64,000 nt of DNA from Strigamia acuminata (taxonomy: Eukaryota > Arthropoda > Chilopoda > Geophilomorpha > Linotaeniidae): contig OX442324.1 of assembly GCA_949358305.1 (NCBI GenBank), forward strand, positions 7,785,601-7,849,600. The letters are read 5' to 3'. The notes beneath the pieces are model-generated. The model made no database searches. It had not been told where the DNA came from and saw only the letters and a list, made by a program, of their open reading frames with translations. Below are positions 1 to 10,984 of the stretch, in pieces. The translations under genes and the position numbers were made by a program. The first letter of the stretch is position 1; every line of letters begins with the position of its first letter.

Positions 1-1
1 G

Positions 2-2564
2 GTGAGGGCTTTAATGCTCGAGAACAGTTTCCCCTATCCCCTTTGGGCTGAATTGGCGACTTCGATCGTCTACTTGAAAAATAGGTTCCCACACCAGGGG
101 ATTGAAGGTAAAACGCCTTACTCGATATTTTTCAATAAGAAATTATCTTTACGACACATTAAGTGCATTGGGTCGAAGACTTTTGTTCATGTTCCATCCC
201 AAACCCGCAAAGGCAAATTGGAGGGTAGAGCATGGGCAGGGGCATTGGTTGGCTATGCCATCTCAACTAGGGGCTATAGGATCTGGGACCCTAAAACGAA
301 TCAAGTTTTTGCGTCAAAACACGTGCGGATCTTCGAGGACTCGTATTGGTAGGAGATTGGGAAGAGATTACAGACTCCAGTTCGACAACCTCAAGGGGGA
401 TCCAAAGAATTTAAGAGTTTTGGCTACTCTTCCTCCGACACCGAGGAAGATGACGATGATTCCGTTGCCCCTGTTGGACAGCCACCACCCCATATGCCGC
501 CTCCTATCCCGCTACACATTCCGCCCCCTATCCCATCTAGAACCCCAGGGCCTGCTTTGAAGCCAAATGTGCAGCAAGCAATTGAATTGCCTGCAATTGA
601 AGTTGGTCCTATTAGAGATGATGAGGAGATTGGTGGGGCACAGGGAAATGATGGGGATAATCCAGTTGAAGAAATTGGTGGGGTGAAGGGGGATGATGAG
701 AATTTCTTTAATGTTTATCCTTACGACGATGAGGATCCTGATTTGGCACCCCCTCCTGGGGTACAAACTCGTCGTGGTTCGGGTAAAAAAGGAAAAGTGA
801 AAGAGAAAGAAACCCCAGACCCAATGTTATTGCCGCTGGACATGACGAAATGGAGAAGAGTCCAGTCTGTCCGCAAAGCCGGGGCAACGGTTGGAAAAGT
901 TGACGTTGTTTATTTCTCGCCCAATGACGACAAACTTAGAAGTCGAACTGATGTTGCACGGTGGTGCGACGGAGAAGGTTACGCATACGATTCGAACCTT
1001 TTCGACTTCAAAACGTTAGAAGGGGAGGAACCCTTACCTTTTGCGGGGTTTTGTGCAGTTGAGCCCGACACCTACGAGGAGGCGATCGAGGGCATTAACA
1101 AGCCCTACTGGAAAGGGGCCATAAAGGACGAGATAGACATTTTTGATGAACGAGAAGTCTATCGTGAAATTGACAAGCCTAAAGACGTACAGCTTTTGGG
1201 GACAAAATGGATATACAAGATGAAACGCGATCACACCGGAGCAATTCAACGCTACCGAGCCCGATTGGTGGCTCAGGGGTTTAAACAGAGGCCCGGAATT
1301 GACTTTACGGAGGTATTTTTCCCTGTTGTCAATTTCGTCCTCGTTATCGTGTTCTTCTGCACTCTCGTAGTGCTTAAGGGCTGGCGTGACGTGCACATCG
1401 ATATTAAGGCCGCCTACCTCTATGGCGACCTCGATACAGTGCAATATTGTGAAGTCCCCAAGGGTTACAGGACAGCTAAAAACCGACATAAGTGTTAAAT
1501 GCTGCTGAAGGCCTTATATGGCCTTCATCAGAGCGGACGAATGTGGTACCAAGCACTCCACGATTGTCTGCTCCAATTGGGATTTGTACCAATGCTAGGA
1601 CTGAACTGTGTCTATTCTCTGGACAACGAAGCGGTAATCATTTTCTACGTTGACGATATCGTGCTCTTTTCAAGAGATGATTACGTCGAAAAATGCGTCC
1701 TGAAATGGATTCGCGGTTTCTTCGACATTGTTGATTTGGGTCCGGTGACCCTATTGTTGGGCATCGAGTTCGACAGATCCGGGGGGCGAATCCGTATTCA
1801 CCAGAGAAAGTACATAGAAAAGCTGTGTAAGATGTACGGAGTGGATCCGTGTCACCGTGTGCGAGTGCCAGTGACGGGTGAACACGGTATTTCCGTACAG
1901 GAACTTGGTCGGGAGTCTCCTTTTTATTGCGAGCAGGACTAGGCCTGATATTCTTTTTTCGGTTATAGTCCTCTCGCAATACAATGAAAAACATTCGGCA
2001 CGTCATGTTGGAATGCTGATGCAAGTATTGCAATATTTAGGGAACACACCAAACTATACCATCGATTTATCGAATTGTAAGAATGATTCCCTTACTGTCT
2101 ACACTGACGCGTCTTTCGCCCTAGACCAAGACAAGAGAAGAAGCTTTGGGGGCCATATAGTGTACCTAAGGGGGGTTCCAATCTCATGGAACTGCCATAA
2201 GCAGACGATGACCTCCCTGTCGATCATGGAGAGTGAATTTCTGGCCGTGGTCGATGGGGTGAAGGATATTATATGGCTTCACCGACTGTATGACGCAGAC
2301 ATTATGTTTTGCGTCGAACGCGCAACCCCGTGCGTATATGCCGACAGTATGCCGGCGATTCAGTATACCAAAAATAGAATAGAAAACCGCGCTAATAAAC
2401 ATATAGATGTCAAACTGCATTTCGTCCGTGACTGGTTCGAAAAGGGAACGTTTTCTATTAGACACATCGCCGGGGTCCTGAACGTGGCGGATATTTTAAC
2501 CAAATGGTTAGCGAAACCAAGGTTAAATACTCTTTGCGAACACATTTTTGTTATGGACAAATAG
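2..2564 (+). pseudogene. CopA copia pol remnant: integrase C-term, RT, RNase H
   Basis: This is the end of a copia Gag-Pol. Residues encoded at 2-352 are the integrase C-terminal region (motif GYRIWDP). A Pro-rich linker follows, then the RT (KWIYKMKRD; ARLVAQGFKQRPGIDFTEVF; catalytic YVDD near 1650) and RNase H (YTDASF near 2100, MESEF near 2230, NVADILTKW near 2485), with a stop at 2562-2564. The frame is broken by an in-frame TAG at 350-352, a TAA at 1496-1498, and a frameshift between the RT end and RNase H (about 1890-1940), where the reading shifts to the frame used by 1878-2564. The RT motif reads FFPVV where relatives have FSPVV. It is a dead copy of a family close to CopF. The reading in three consecutive ORFs is clear, so identity is not in doubt. 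Confidence 0.9.
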
Positions 2565-2582
2565 TTTAAGCAAAGGGGGATT

Positions 2583-3038
2583 TGTTAAGTTGCAAACCCA
2601 TTTTGAAATGCTTAAATATTTGTTCCCGTGTTACGTGATTTATTGGTTACACAATTTCCGAGTATGTGTAACAAGTGTGTTGTAAATTAATGTCCCGATC
2701 CAGTATTCAACCGATAATGATTTTTATCAATGCTTGTTATGTACCGCGGTTGAATGTTCTCTTGTTTACAGCACACGTCCCTGATGTCGTCTGCTTGAAA
2801 AAGCGATTTGTATTTTATCCTTTTTCCTTTGTTTATCGATTATTAATGTCGGTGCTTTTATTTACTATTGTAAAGGACAAATCATTGGAAACTTAACAAT
2901 GATTTATCCTATGTTGTTTGAGAGTGCAAAATAGCCTCTAACCGTGTACTGTCACTTACGTTTGTGAGATTAAAGATGGCGCACGCTTGTCGGTTTCGCG
3001 CACCGTTTCAACTGATGTTTGTTCTGTTTTCGTTTGCA
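2583..3038 (+). repeat. CopA 3' LTR
   Basis: The LTR starts TGTTAAG just after the polypurine tract and ends ...TTTGCA at 3038, where antisense CopB coding sequence resumes. It contains an imperfect inverted repeat (GGACAAATCATTG at 2875-2887 with CAATGATTTATCC at 2897-2909) and, 60 bases on, AAAGATGGCGC (2972-2982). The CopF LTR has the same arrangement. The 5' partner LTR is outside the window, so the exact ends are inferred. Confidence 0.75.
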
Positions 3039-3469
3039 GAATTGCCGGGAATAACCTCACACAAATGGTCTTTGAACTTCAACAAGACTTTGTTGACGTA
3101 CGATCGCTGGTGTAGAATCATCTGCTGATTGTAAGGGTGAAATTCTACTCCTAAAAGCTTCTTCGTTTGACCCAAGATAACAATGTCGAACTGTGTCTTA
3201 ATCAAGTTGAGTACATGTATCGCGTCTTCGTGTCTTTTTCCGAAAACAACGATGTCGTCGACGTATACGATGAGATAAGCGACGTTTTCAAACTTGTAAA
3301 CACAGTTACACCAGTTTACGTGTTGTAGTCCAAGTTTCAATAGGGTGTCTTCTAATTCAATGCCCCATTCTCTGCCCGACTGGTGCAGTCCATATATTGC
3401 GCGAATGAGTTTACAAACGTAGTTTTCTTTACCTTGGCAAATAAAACCTTTCGGTTGACGCATGTATAT
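3039..3469 (-). pseudogene. CopB RT C-terminal part
   Basis: The minus-strand reading gives the second half of a copia RT: RQPKGF, LIRAIYGLHQSGREW, the catalytic YVDD (VYVDDIVVFG, near 3260) and LLGVEF. It ends in the RT-RNase H hinge (CEVIPGN), where CopA is inserted. The first half of the RT is at 4058-5561, separated by a 588-bp solo LTR. The last residues of the open frame beyond 3469 are solo LTR sequence, not RT. The expected RNase H is beyond the left end of the window. Confidence 0.88.
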
Positions 3470-4057
3470 TGTTATGTGGGATTTAGGCCCACTTGAGGCT
3501 ACCCACACAACTGGGATGTGATAGGAAATAAAGAGTCATTTATATAAGGTTTCAAATGTCAAATTCTTTTTATTAGAACCGGACAGCAAAGCTGTTCGAT
3601 TCCTCTTTCAAATGGATAAGTTTACACTGTTTACATTGGCACAATTCTTAAACTCAATTGATACAATTATCAAAAACATAAATCATATAATAATCTATTT
3701 AAATCATATAAACTCTATAAAAACACTTTGAATTGAGATGTAATCTGAAATCATTAAATGGTGATTAAATTGATAACATTTTCCGCAGCCGGCCAAGAAC
3801 AGGCCGACATTGGATAGGAGGGATTTGAGTTCACTCTCAAGTGAGAGCCGGAAGAGAACTGTCGAACTTGGGCGGATTCACTTAACAGGAAAGCTCCTGT
3901 TACCCCCTTTAACTAATTGATAAGTCCAGTGACGAGGCAATGATGTAATCGATTGCCAACGCCATCTATGGACGAAATTTAGCAACTTTTATCCGAATTA
4001 TAGCCGAATTACGCGCTACGGGTCGTCCGTTGATCAGGACGGCCTGTACGCGTAGCA
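3470..4057. repeat. Solo LTR, 588 bp, inside CopB RT
   Basis: The segment starts TGTTATGTGG and ends CGCGTAGCA (5'-TG...CA-3'), and is flanked by a perfect 4-bp duplication ATAT at 3466-3469 and 4058-4061. On both sides the copia RT reading resumes, so the ends are well placed. No internal coding region is left, which fits LTR-LTR recombination. A 4-bp duplication suggests a gypsy-type integrase. On the minus strand it contains ATAGATGGCG, also found near the start of the GyA-family LTR. Orientation is not certain. Confidence 0.8.
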
Positions 4058-5561
4058 ATATGGTCTTGTGCAGCTTTGCGTAGAGATAGGCGCACTTTAC
4101 ATCTGCTTGGATATAGGTCCACTTCAACATGCAGACCAAGAGCGTAAACATGAAGCGGACAATGAAGAAATCCACCACTGGCGAAAAGGTTTCCTCATAG
4201 GATTCGCCATAGACTTGCGAAAAGCCCTGCGCAACAAGTCTTGCCTTATATCTCGCGATTTCCCCCTTGTCGTTTTGCTTGATGGTATAAATCCACTTGC
4301 ATCCTATTGGTTTTATGTCGGGTGGCGGTGGAACCAATTCCCATACTTCGCGTTCGTGCATCGTGTCAATTTCATCGCACATAGCGTGGTTCCACTCTTC
4401 TTTCTCTGGTAAGCCAGCTATCTGTTCAAAACGTGCGGGTATAAATACTTCGAGATGATTCGCTTCGAAATCGAGTGTTAACTCATCCAAGTACGAATCG
4501 AAATCATCAGTAGTCACATTGGACTCAGAGGGCTTCTTTCTTCTCTTGTCTTTGAAGAGGTGCTCTGGGACAGGAAGATTATGATCCGTGCAATATCGCT
4601 TGACATCTGGTATTGATCGCAACTTTGGCTTGTCATACCCTTCAATGGTGTATTCATAATCCTTCTGTCCTGTCGCCCTTGTCTTCTCCGTCTTCTTCCA
4701 AACGAGTGCGGGTATCGTTGCAACTGGGTTTGGAAGTACTTGTCCAAGTTGTGGTAAAGCCTTTTGAAAATTGACTCCTGGTAAATTATGTTGTAGTTTT
4801 TCTTCAGGCTGTCGAAATTTCAACTTGAATGGAGGCAGTTCCGGTTCTGGATCTCCTCTTTTCATAATTGGTTGTGGCGGGGGTAGCGGTGGCCTATTGT
4901 CCTCGTCGGAGTAATATTGACGGTCGTCGTTCTCCAAGTTGTCATTCAAACTGTCGATGTACGTGGTGTACTTCTCCGGTAGGCCCAGCACACTTTCAAC
5001 TCCGCGCTTGCTTTCCACGAATTTAACGTCGCTTGTCTCTATGACTTTCGAAAATTCTGGCAGCCAAATCCTGTATCCTTTGATAATTCTTGAATATCCG
5101 AGCATAATTCCATATATGCCCTTATTGTCTATCTTTCCGTCTCGTACTTTCTTCTGCACAAAGCAGAGACTTCCAAACTTTCTTAAATGACGCAATGATG
5201 GTTTTTGTCCATAATAAAGTTCCATTGGCGTCTTCTCCGAATTCAGTTTAGCGATTCTGTTTCTCAAGTAGTTGAACGTTAGGATGGCCTCTCCCCAAAA
5301 TCGATGTTCCAGTTGTGCATTGTACACAAGCGCTCGCATCCCATTGGCTAATGTTTGGTTTAGTCTTTCAGAAACTCCGTTCTGGGCGGGCGTGTAAGCA
5401 TTTGTTCTCCCATGTGTAATTCCTTGTTCCTCAAGGTACTGGCTAAATTTGTTGGAACAGAACTTCATCCCATTGTCCGTTCGTATTGCCAAAATCGATT
5501 TTCCGAGCAGGCGCTCAATTCGTTTCACATGTGTTGTGATTGCATTAATTAGAACAAATAG
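4058..5561 (-). pseudogene. CopB integrase and N-terminal RT
   Basis: Minus-strand copia coding sequence. The integrase core has RTDNG (second catalytic Asp; relatives have RTDRGGEF) and NGVSERLNQ (catalytic Glu), followed by the C-terminal region (GYRIWLPEF), an acidic Pro-rich linker, and the N-terminal RT (CKWIYTIKQND; ARLVAQGFSQ; EETFSPVVDF; ADVKCAYLYA). The open frame runs on into the solo LTR at its 3' end and into InsJ at its 5' end, and those parts are not integrase or RT. Within this block no internal stop is seen. The first integrase Asp is in the separate block at 7487-8414. Confidence 0.88.
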
Positions 5562-5807
5562 TGTAGTTAATGTGACGCGTAATAATACCTTGTTTGGTAT
5601 TATGATGTAAGAATGCACGCGTACGCATTTGCGTATATCTAACAATCTCCTGGAAAACGATATCATGTAGAAACAAAAACTCCATTCCGAATATCGAAGC
5701 TTCAATAAGTGTAACAAAATTGTATGTGAATAAAAGATCGAGTGAATTGGAATAAACATTGCAAACGTGGATTTACTGATCAATTTGAGTAGGACAAATA
5801 CATAACA
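5562..5807 (+). repeat. Putative InsJ 5' LTR
   Basis: A 246-bp TG...CA segment with an AATAAA polyadenylation signal near 5753, ending just before the primer site. No second copy is present in the window, so the LTR assignment rests on the adjacent tRNA match and the TG/CA ends. Confidence 0.45.
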
Positions 5808-5810
5808 TGC

Positions 5811-5841
5811 TGGCGACGAGCGTCGACGGATTCAAACCCAC
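5811..5841 (+). other. Primer binding site, tRNA-Ser(GCU) type
   Basis: TGGCGACGAG followed by a mismatched stretch and then GATTCAAACCCAC. This fits the complement of the 3' end of eukaryotic tRNA-Ser(GCU), including much of its T arm, with several mismatches in the middle. Mag-like gypsy elements are known to use tRNA-Ser. The tRNA comparison is from general knowledge of the tRNA sequence. Confidence 0.55.
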
Positions 5842-5987
5842 TGTTTATCGTGGTAACCCTAACGCTTACAACAACACAGAACGGCCACAGCAACAGCAGC
5901 AGTTGAAAACAATATTAGGTTTACATTAACCTACGTGCATCGTTTTGATTACAACATAGGAATTCGTGAGTTTACAAAAAATTACGT

Positions 5988-7486
5988 TTGAAATGGGCCA
6001 TTGGTTATGTCGTTGTGAATCGAGAGAAAAAGCCTATTAGAAAAATTAAACTAACTTCAACACGAACTAGGGAGCTTGGAAAAAAGAACGGAACGCAATC
6101 CTCACCTCCCACGTCAAAGCTCGCTCTAAATCCAGAGACGAATCAAATTACGAATGAGGAAAAACGGTGGCCACGATTGAACAGACTCGTCAAGCGCAAA
6201 AAACTGGACGATATGCTCAACCGCAAGCGCAACGAACTCGTCCTGCAAATCCAATTAGAACGGGACCAACTGCTAGCGGAAATCGTGCAAGTTTGCACCG
6301 AACACAACCGAATGGTGCAACGCGAACGAGCGAAATTCCTCGTGGCGCTCGAGGAAGGATTCAAAAACGACAACACGAATCGCCTGGCGCAGCTGAAGAA
6401 GAGTTTGAAACGCGAGCAAGACGTGGACTCGAGCAACGAGAAGGAAGTGACGGACAAACTGATGAAAACCATCCGCAAAGACATGCAGCAACACGCCAAA
6501 GATGAACGAAGCTTGACCAACAATTTGATGGGCGACGTGATGAAATTCCAAGACGAGTACTGCAGAATAGAGAAATTGTGCATCAAAGACGCGCTCAGGT
6601 CGCTGAGCAAACTGCAAACCGACCACAAGATGATGGAGGCAGCAATCGAAAAGAACATGACCGTAACAAACTTATCCGACACGCTGTCGTTATCTAACAT
6701 GACGAAAAGTGACAAAACGAAAAGCGACAAGTCGAAAAACAAAAAGATAAATGCGATCGCAGCTTCCGGAACGAGTGAACACTTGATTGACAGTAGCAGT
6801 AATTCAAGGACAAGCTTAGCGGATATGACCTCGAATGATCGCAGTCCCGGGACAGGAAAAGATGATTTAGACGTTCAGAAAAAACACATTGCAGCGGCGA
6901 AAATCGAAAGAAAGGAAATCCCTCGCATTCAGCTTGATTCCGACGACGACGATTTTGAAAACAATTCGATACCAAAAACGAATGGAAGTTTGAACCAAAG
7001 AAAGAACACAAATCCACAGCAGAAACAGAAACCGAATGAAATAGCGCACCTTTTTTGCTCGCAAACAGAAAGCGCACAAATTAAGACGGGTGACTTGATT
7101 ACCCTGAAGAACGTTGACAAATGGTTCACCAAATTGGCTAAAAACAAGAAATCGATTAATTACGTGGATTACTGGCGAGCTAACGTACACAGACGGCAAC
7201 TGACCTGCTCAAAACAATCGCGAAAATCGAGCGACCGCTAATTTTCGAGCAAAGTCGCATAGCGCTGCGAACGAAACGACCCAACGTCGAGTTTTGTATT
7301 GATGGACTTCAAGTGCATCTCAACTCTGGTGTTGAGCAGTTAACGTACTTGTTAACTAGCTTGAAGAAAATACCGCAAGAGACTGAACACCTGCTGCATA
7401 AATTAATTTGCAACAAATTGGAAGTGGCGGGTGACATAAAAGTAAAGAAAAACTTGATTTACATGCGACTAACGTGCGATCGAGGC
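5988..7486 (+). pseudogene. Unknown coiled-coil protein ORF in InsJ
   Basis: An open frame of 417 codons (5988-7241) begins at a TTG with no nearby ATG; the first in-frame ATG is at 6213. Residues about 60-230 are highly charged and Leu-patterned (RKRNELVLQIQLERDQLL, KDMQQHAKDERSLTNNLMGD), typical of a long coiled coil. A Ser/Asp-rich low-complexity stretch follows (DSDDDDFENN), then a short ordered-looking segment (ITLKNVDKWFTKL). Near 7200 a single-base shift moves the reading to a second frame that continues about 95 residues (motif RPNVEFCIDGLQVHL) to the insert's right edge. I do not recognise it. It has no zinc knuckle, capsid-like region, protease or RT. It could be an unusual Gag, or a captured host transcript. 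The frameshift and truncation suggest it is not functional now. Confidence 0.45.
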
Positions 7487-8414
7487 CAAACGCTTCAGAG
7501 TATCGTGAATAGTCATCTGTGATGGTGAGAAAATATCTGTTTCCTGATAGTGTGGGAGTTCCAAACGCCCCACACACATCCATGTGCAAAAGTTCTAGCG
7601 GTCCCTTTGACCTAATTCCCGGTATTGACTTGTGCGACACTGATTTCTTCTTTGAGTGGGTGTGCACACATCACACTGTGTGATTGGCACGTCGAGCACG
7701 GGCAGTCCAATCACCGCTTCTGTCTTACTCATTTGTTGCACGCTAGGAAAATGGATATGTCCAAGTCGCTCGTGCCAAAGTCGTGCTTCTTCTGGATTCG
7801 AAGCTGTTTTGCTTGATCCAGTAGCTTGTTGTGTCTTTTCCTCACTAGTATTGACCTTATTCCTTTCCTTTTCTTTCAGTTTCTCAATGTCGGGTTTCTC
7901 GTCACTTATTTGAATGTAATAGAGTCTGTCCTTTTTGACTCCTTGCATCAACTGCCGTTTCCATTGTGGGTCGTAGATTTTGACTAAACCCGCACCAACT
8001 GCTACTCTACATCTCGCCTCATCAATGCACGGCCCCGACAATAGGTTTCTACGCAAGTCCGGCGCATAATAAACCTTTTTTAGTGTAATAGGAATTGTTT
8101 CAGTCCCAACCAGACACATGATGCAGACATCTCCAACTCCTTGGATTTGGATGAGTGTCTTCTTGTCAGCTTGACTGATCGTTCCCGTCATCTCTCGAAA
8201 ATTGTGAAATTGATTTCTGTCTTTGCAGAAATGTCCGGTGGCTCCAGTGTCGTAGATCCAGCAGTTGTTGGTTCCGCTGCATTGCAACATCTCTTGCTCA
8301 CTTAACTCTGTGAGGAAGCCCACATCCAACATGGCGGTATCAAGTTCTTCAACCGTATTTGACTTCATGTTGCTATTTGATACCAATTGCAACTGTGCTG
8401 TACAGTCCTTGGCC
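7487..8414 (-). pseudogene. CopB protease, pre-integrase domain and integrase N-terminus
   Basis: On the minus strand the block starts in the second half of the Gag zinc knuckle (the first half is at 17856-17880, across the CopC insertion). It then gives the aspartic protease (CWIYDTGATGHFC, active-site DTGA near 8250), the pre-integrase region (LWHERLGHIHFPS) with its CDVC zinc pair, and the start of the integrase core (LELLHMDVCGAF, first catalytic Asp; ITDDYSRYSEAFG). A frameshift between about 7600 and 7667 splits it: the zinc-binding pair is read in one frame and the integrase core in another. InsJ then cuts the integrase. Confidence 0.87.
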
Positions 8415-8419
8415 CAATG

Positions 8420-8966
8420 TGTTGGTCTATAGGACCGCCAGTTGTGTCGATGTGACATAAAATCAAATTCTTATTGTTTAATTACCTAATCTTGATAGAT
8501 TTATTCCATTCTTATTTATATTCAGTAATATTCATTTATTTCAATCTCTTACATTGGTTTATTGCTGTTTAATACACAGTACCATGCTGTGCCCAGTGTT
8601 TTCATTTAATTCAATGTTTATTTGATTATGTAATTCGTTATCACGACACTAGGTATCGTTATTGTAATCTTATCACCTTCCAAGATGGCGGCGACCATCG
8701 TTTTGGCTCTCGCCCTTATCATTTCACACTGTAATGGACTCATTTGTGAGTATTTCCTTTTCATTAAATATGTTTTATGCTTTTAAGCATTTGTTTATCA
8801 TTTGTCACGGCGTATAAGCGAATATCGCAGCCGTTTTATTTGTTTTTCGACTCCGACGTCGCCCACACGTTCGCACGAGTAGTGCGACGCCTTCGCGACG
8901 TTTTCGCCACGTTGCACTCGGCATTTCGAGTGGTTTTTGGTCGTTTTCCTCTGCTACCGACCTACA
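8420..8966 (+). repeat. CopC 5' LTR
   Basis: 547 bp, from TGTTGGTCTATAGG to GACCTACA. It contains AAGATGGCGGC at 8682-8692. The partner 3' LTR is at 15555-17850 (split by a solo LTR). Confidence 0.93.
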
Positions 8967-8968
8967 AT

Positions 8969-8980
8969 TGGTAGCAGAGG
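8969..8980 (+). other. CopC primer binding site, tRNA-iMet
   Basis: TGGTAGCAGAGG, two bases after the LTR, complements the 3' end of eukaryotic initiator Met tRNA. The same 12-mer is used by CopE and CopF. Confidence 0.8.
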
Positions 8981-9917
8981 ATGGTTATATCCTCTGCACG
9001 CTGTATTTCCACTAACCGCTGTCGAAAATTCGCGTTTTTCGCGATTTTCGCGGCAATTTTTGTATTTCTAGGTTTTTCGCGACGATTCTCGTCATTTTCG
9101 GGACATTTCACGCCGTGAAATTAACCCTGGATTTACACAACGTCTCGACGACGTTGTACACCGATTATTTCCACTAATCATCGCCGAAAATTCCGCGGGT
9201 TTCGCGAATTTTGCGGCGAATTTTGTATTTTCAGATTTCCGACGTTACGGCGACGATTTTCGATTCGACGACGTCGAGCAGACGTCCGCCATCGAGAAAC
9301 GAGATTAATTCTCGCTGTGTCACAACCCGGCGTGTGCACAGTATCGACGAACTTGAAAATACGACGATTTTTGATTTATTTAAGAAGAGCCTCAATTTTA
9401 ATCGAGATGAATTCGGTTTTCAAAGCCGAATTGCGTTTTTGAGAGGTTTTTCAACAAAACTGCGCCGTGTTCACTTATTGCACGAGGCTGTGTGCAAATG
9501 CACAGTAGATTCATCTATTTCTCCTTCATTTCGTGAAACTCTGTTAAATTTAAGTGGGTATTTTGGAGAGGGATCCTTTAGCATCGACACTGCCCTACGG
9601 ACAAGTCTGTCCAAGCGGTGTTCGTATTCTAGAGCAAGGCTGAGCCCTGCGCCACTTAGCACTCCCGCAGCCCCAGGTGGCTATAAAGGAAGCTAAGGGG
9701 ACACTTGCTTTAGGTTCTCAGCCAATTGCAGCATTGGCTCCCCTTCTGGTGATATCCGCTTTGAACCACGAGGGAGGTGAATTTGTGACAAGTGCCACGA
9801 CATTGTGTGAACAAACATTCGTACACACCATTTGTGATTTTGTGAAGTGCTTCGATCGCCGTTATACCATTTCTCTGAGTCCGTATATTTTGCGTGGTGC
9901 GCCGAGTCTTCGCAACG
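8981..9917 (+). other. CopC untranslated leader
   Basis: About 940 bases between primer site and gag. It holds an imperfect direct repeat: a block starting TATTTCCACTAACCGCTG (near 9004) recurs near 9168 as TATTTCCACTAATCATCG, both followed by CG-rich AATTCGCG-type sequence. Open frames here (for example 9211-9696) show no recognisable domain and are taken as chance. Confidence 0.6.
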
Positions 9918-10984
9918 ATGCAAAAGACAACGGAAACGACGGTCAGCAGAATTCCCATCCTCTCTGTCGGGAATTACGAGCCCTGGCAGAGAGCGATGCG
10001 GATGCTTTTGAAATCCGAGGGCCTCTGGAGGCATGTAACGGAGGAAAAAGAGGCAGACCACCTCTTAACATTATCCGAAAAGGAAAAGGAACGTTACATG
10101 GTCAAAAAGGACAAAGCTCTCGGACATATCTACATGTATGTTAGTGAACCGAAACGTTCAGCCCTGGACAATTGTGATACCCCCAAACAGGCATGGGACG
10201 TCCTCGCTAAAGCGTACGCGCCTAGTTCGCGGGCACGACGGGCAGCATTACGGTCTGAGTTCTTGACCCTACATCTCGAACCCAATGAGGAAATGCAGGA
10301 TTTCATCAATCGAGTGGATCATTTTGTCCGTCAATTAGCCGATATCAAAGAGGTTACGACAGATGATCACCATGCATACCAGTACCTCAACCTACTACCG
10401 CCCGAATACGCACAAGCAACGTTCGCTATATATCACTGGCCTGATCAAGATTTCACACCGACCAAAGTCGCTGAACAGTTGATTTCTGAATATCTACGGT
10501 TAAAGCTGATGGGATTACATAATGTACACTCGTCTTCTGTGCATTCGTCTGTAAAAGGCCAACAATCCCGGAAGAATTCCCGTCCTCGTCGACCGTTATC
10601 GGAAATTAAATGTTTCAATTGTAATGAAATGGGGCATTATGCCAACAAGTGCCCATTTCCTCCACGCGACAAGAGTAATCAGGCATCGGCTTCTTTCCAA
10701 CGCTCTCGAAGCAAGAGCAAGAAGCGTAACAAAAATTCCACGCAAAAACCAGATAATACGTGTCCGCAAGGCTGTTCTCGTCCGACACGAGAAGGGACAT
10801 TCTTCGCCAGTGCCCCACAAGCCTCGGCGCGCCCAGTCGCTCATTTCATGCAATCAAACGAATGGATTGTCGACTGTGGCGCGACGGACCACGTTTCATA
10901 TGTTCGGGCTTGGTTTACGTATTTTGTGGATATCGTGCCTTTCGACATCGAACTCGGACAAGGCAAGTTTCTTGGAGCGAGTGG
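9918..10984 (+). pseudogene. CopC gag and start of protease
   Basis: The ATG at 9918 opens a copia Gag (UBN2-like region with YEPWQRAM near the start, about residues 10-200) and a CCHC zinc knuckle at residues 232-245 (CFNCNEMGHYANKC). The protease active site follows at residue about 319 (WIVDCGATDHV). Functional copia proteases have D-S/T-G-A here; the Cys is unusual and probably inactivating. The reading is cut at about 10985 by a solo LTR, after which the polyprotein resumes. The open frame could be extended upstream to a GTG at 9894, but the ATG fits the family better. Confidence 0.87.

Larger units (their letters stand above)
1..3038 (+). mobile_element. CopA: 3' part of a Ty1/copia retrotransposon
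   Basis: The integrase C-terminal part, RT and RNase H of a copia polyprotein are followed by a polypurine tract (CAAAGGGGGA, 2571-2580) and a 3' LTR ending at 3038. The 5' part lies left of the window. From 3039 the sequence is another copia element (CopB) in the opposite orientation, so CopA sits inside CopB. The duplicated target at the right would be GAATT (3039-3043), but the left copy is outside the window. Its protein and LTR layout resemble CopF. Confidence 0.85.
5562..7486 (+). mobile_element. InsJ: LTR-like insert with tRNA-Ser primer site and unknown ORF
   Basis: About 1.9 kb interrupts the CopB integrase between its first and second catalytic Asp regions. The left end looks like an LTR (TGTAGTTAATG at 5562 to ACATAACA at 5807), followed 3 bases later by a primer site matching the 3' end of tRNA-Ser(GCU). 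Instead of a recognisable gag, the interior encodes a charged coiled-coil protein. I see no second LTR and no clear target duplication at the right end (about 7486), so the element is probably 3'-truncated or rearranged. The ends are placed from where copia coding resumes, to within a few codons. Confidence 0.5.

Noticed and set aside
1034-1489. Antisense open frames of 90-170 codons over copia and gypsy coding regions
   Set aside because: Shadows of the real sense frames; they vary between homologous elements and have no domain.
5811-5841. tRNA-Ser gene fragment
   Set aside because: Only the tRNA 3'-end complement is present, placed just after an LTR-like end; it is a primer site.
6900-7190. 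InsJ ORF C-terminus as a TPPP/p25-alpha domain
   Set aside because: A short ITLKNVDKWF-like stretch is reminiscent, but the rest of that domain is not recognisable, so the name is not justified.
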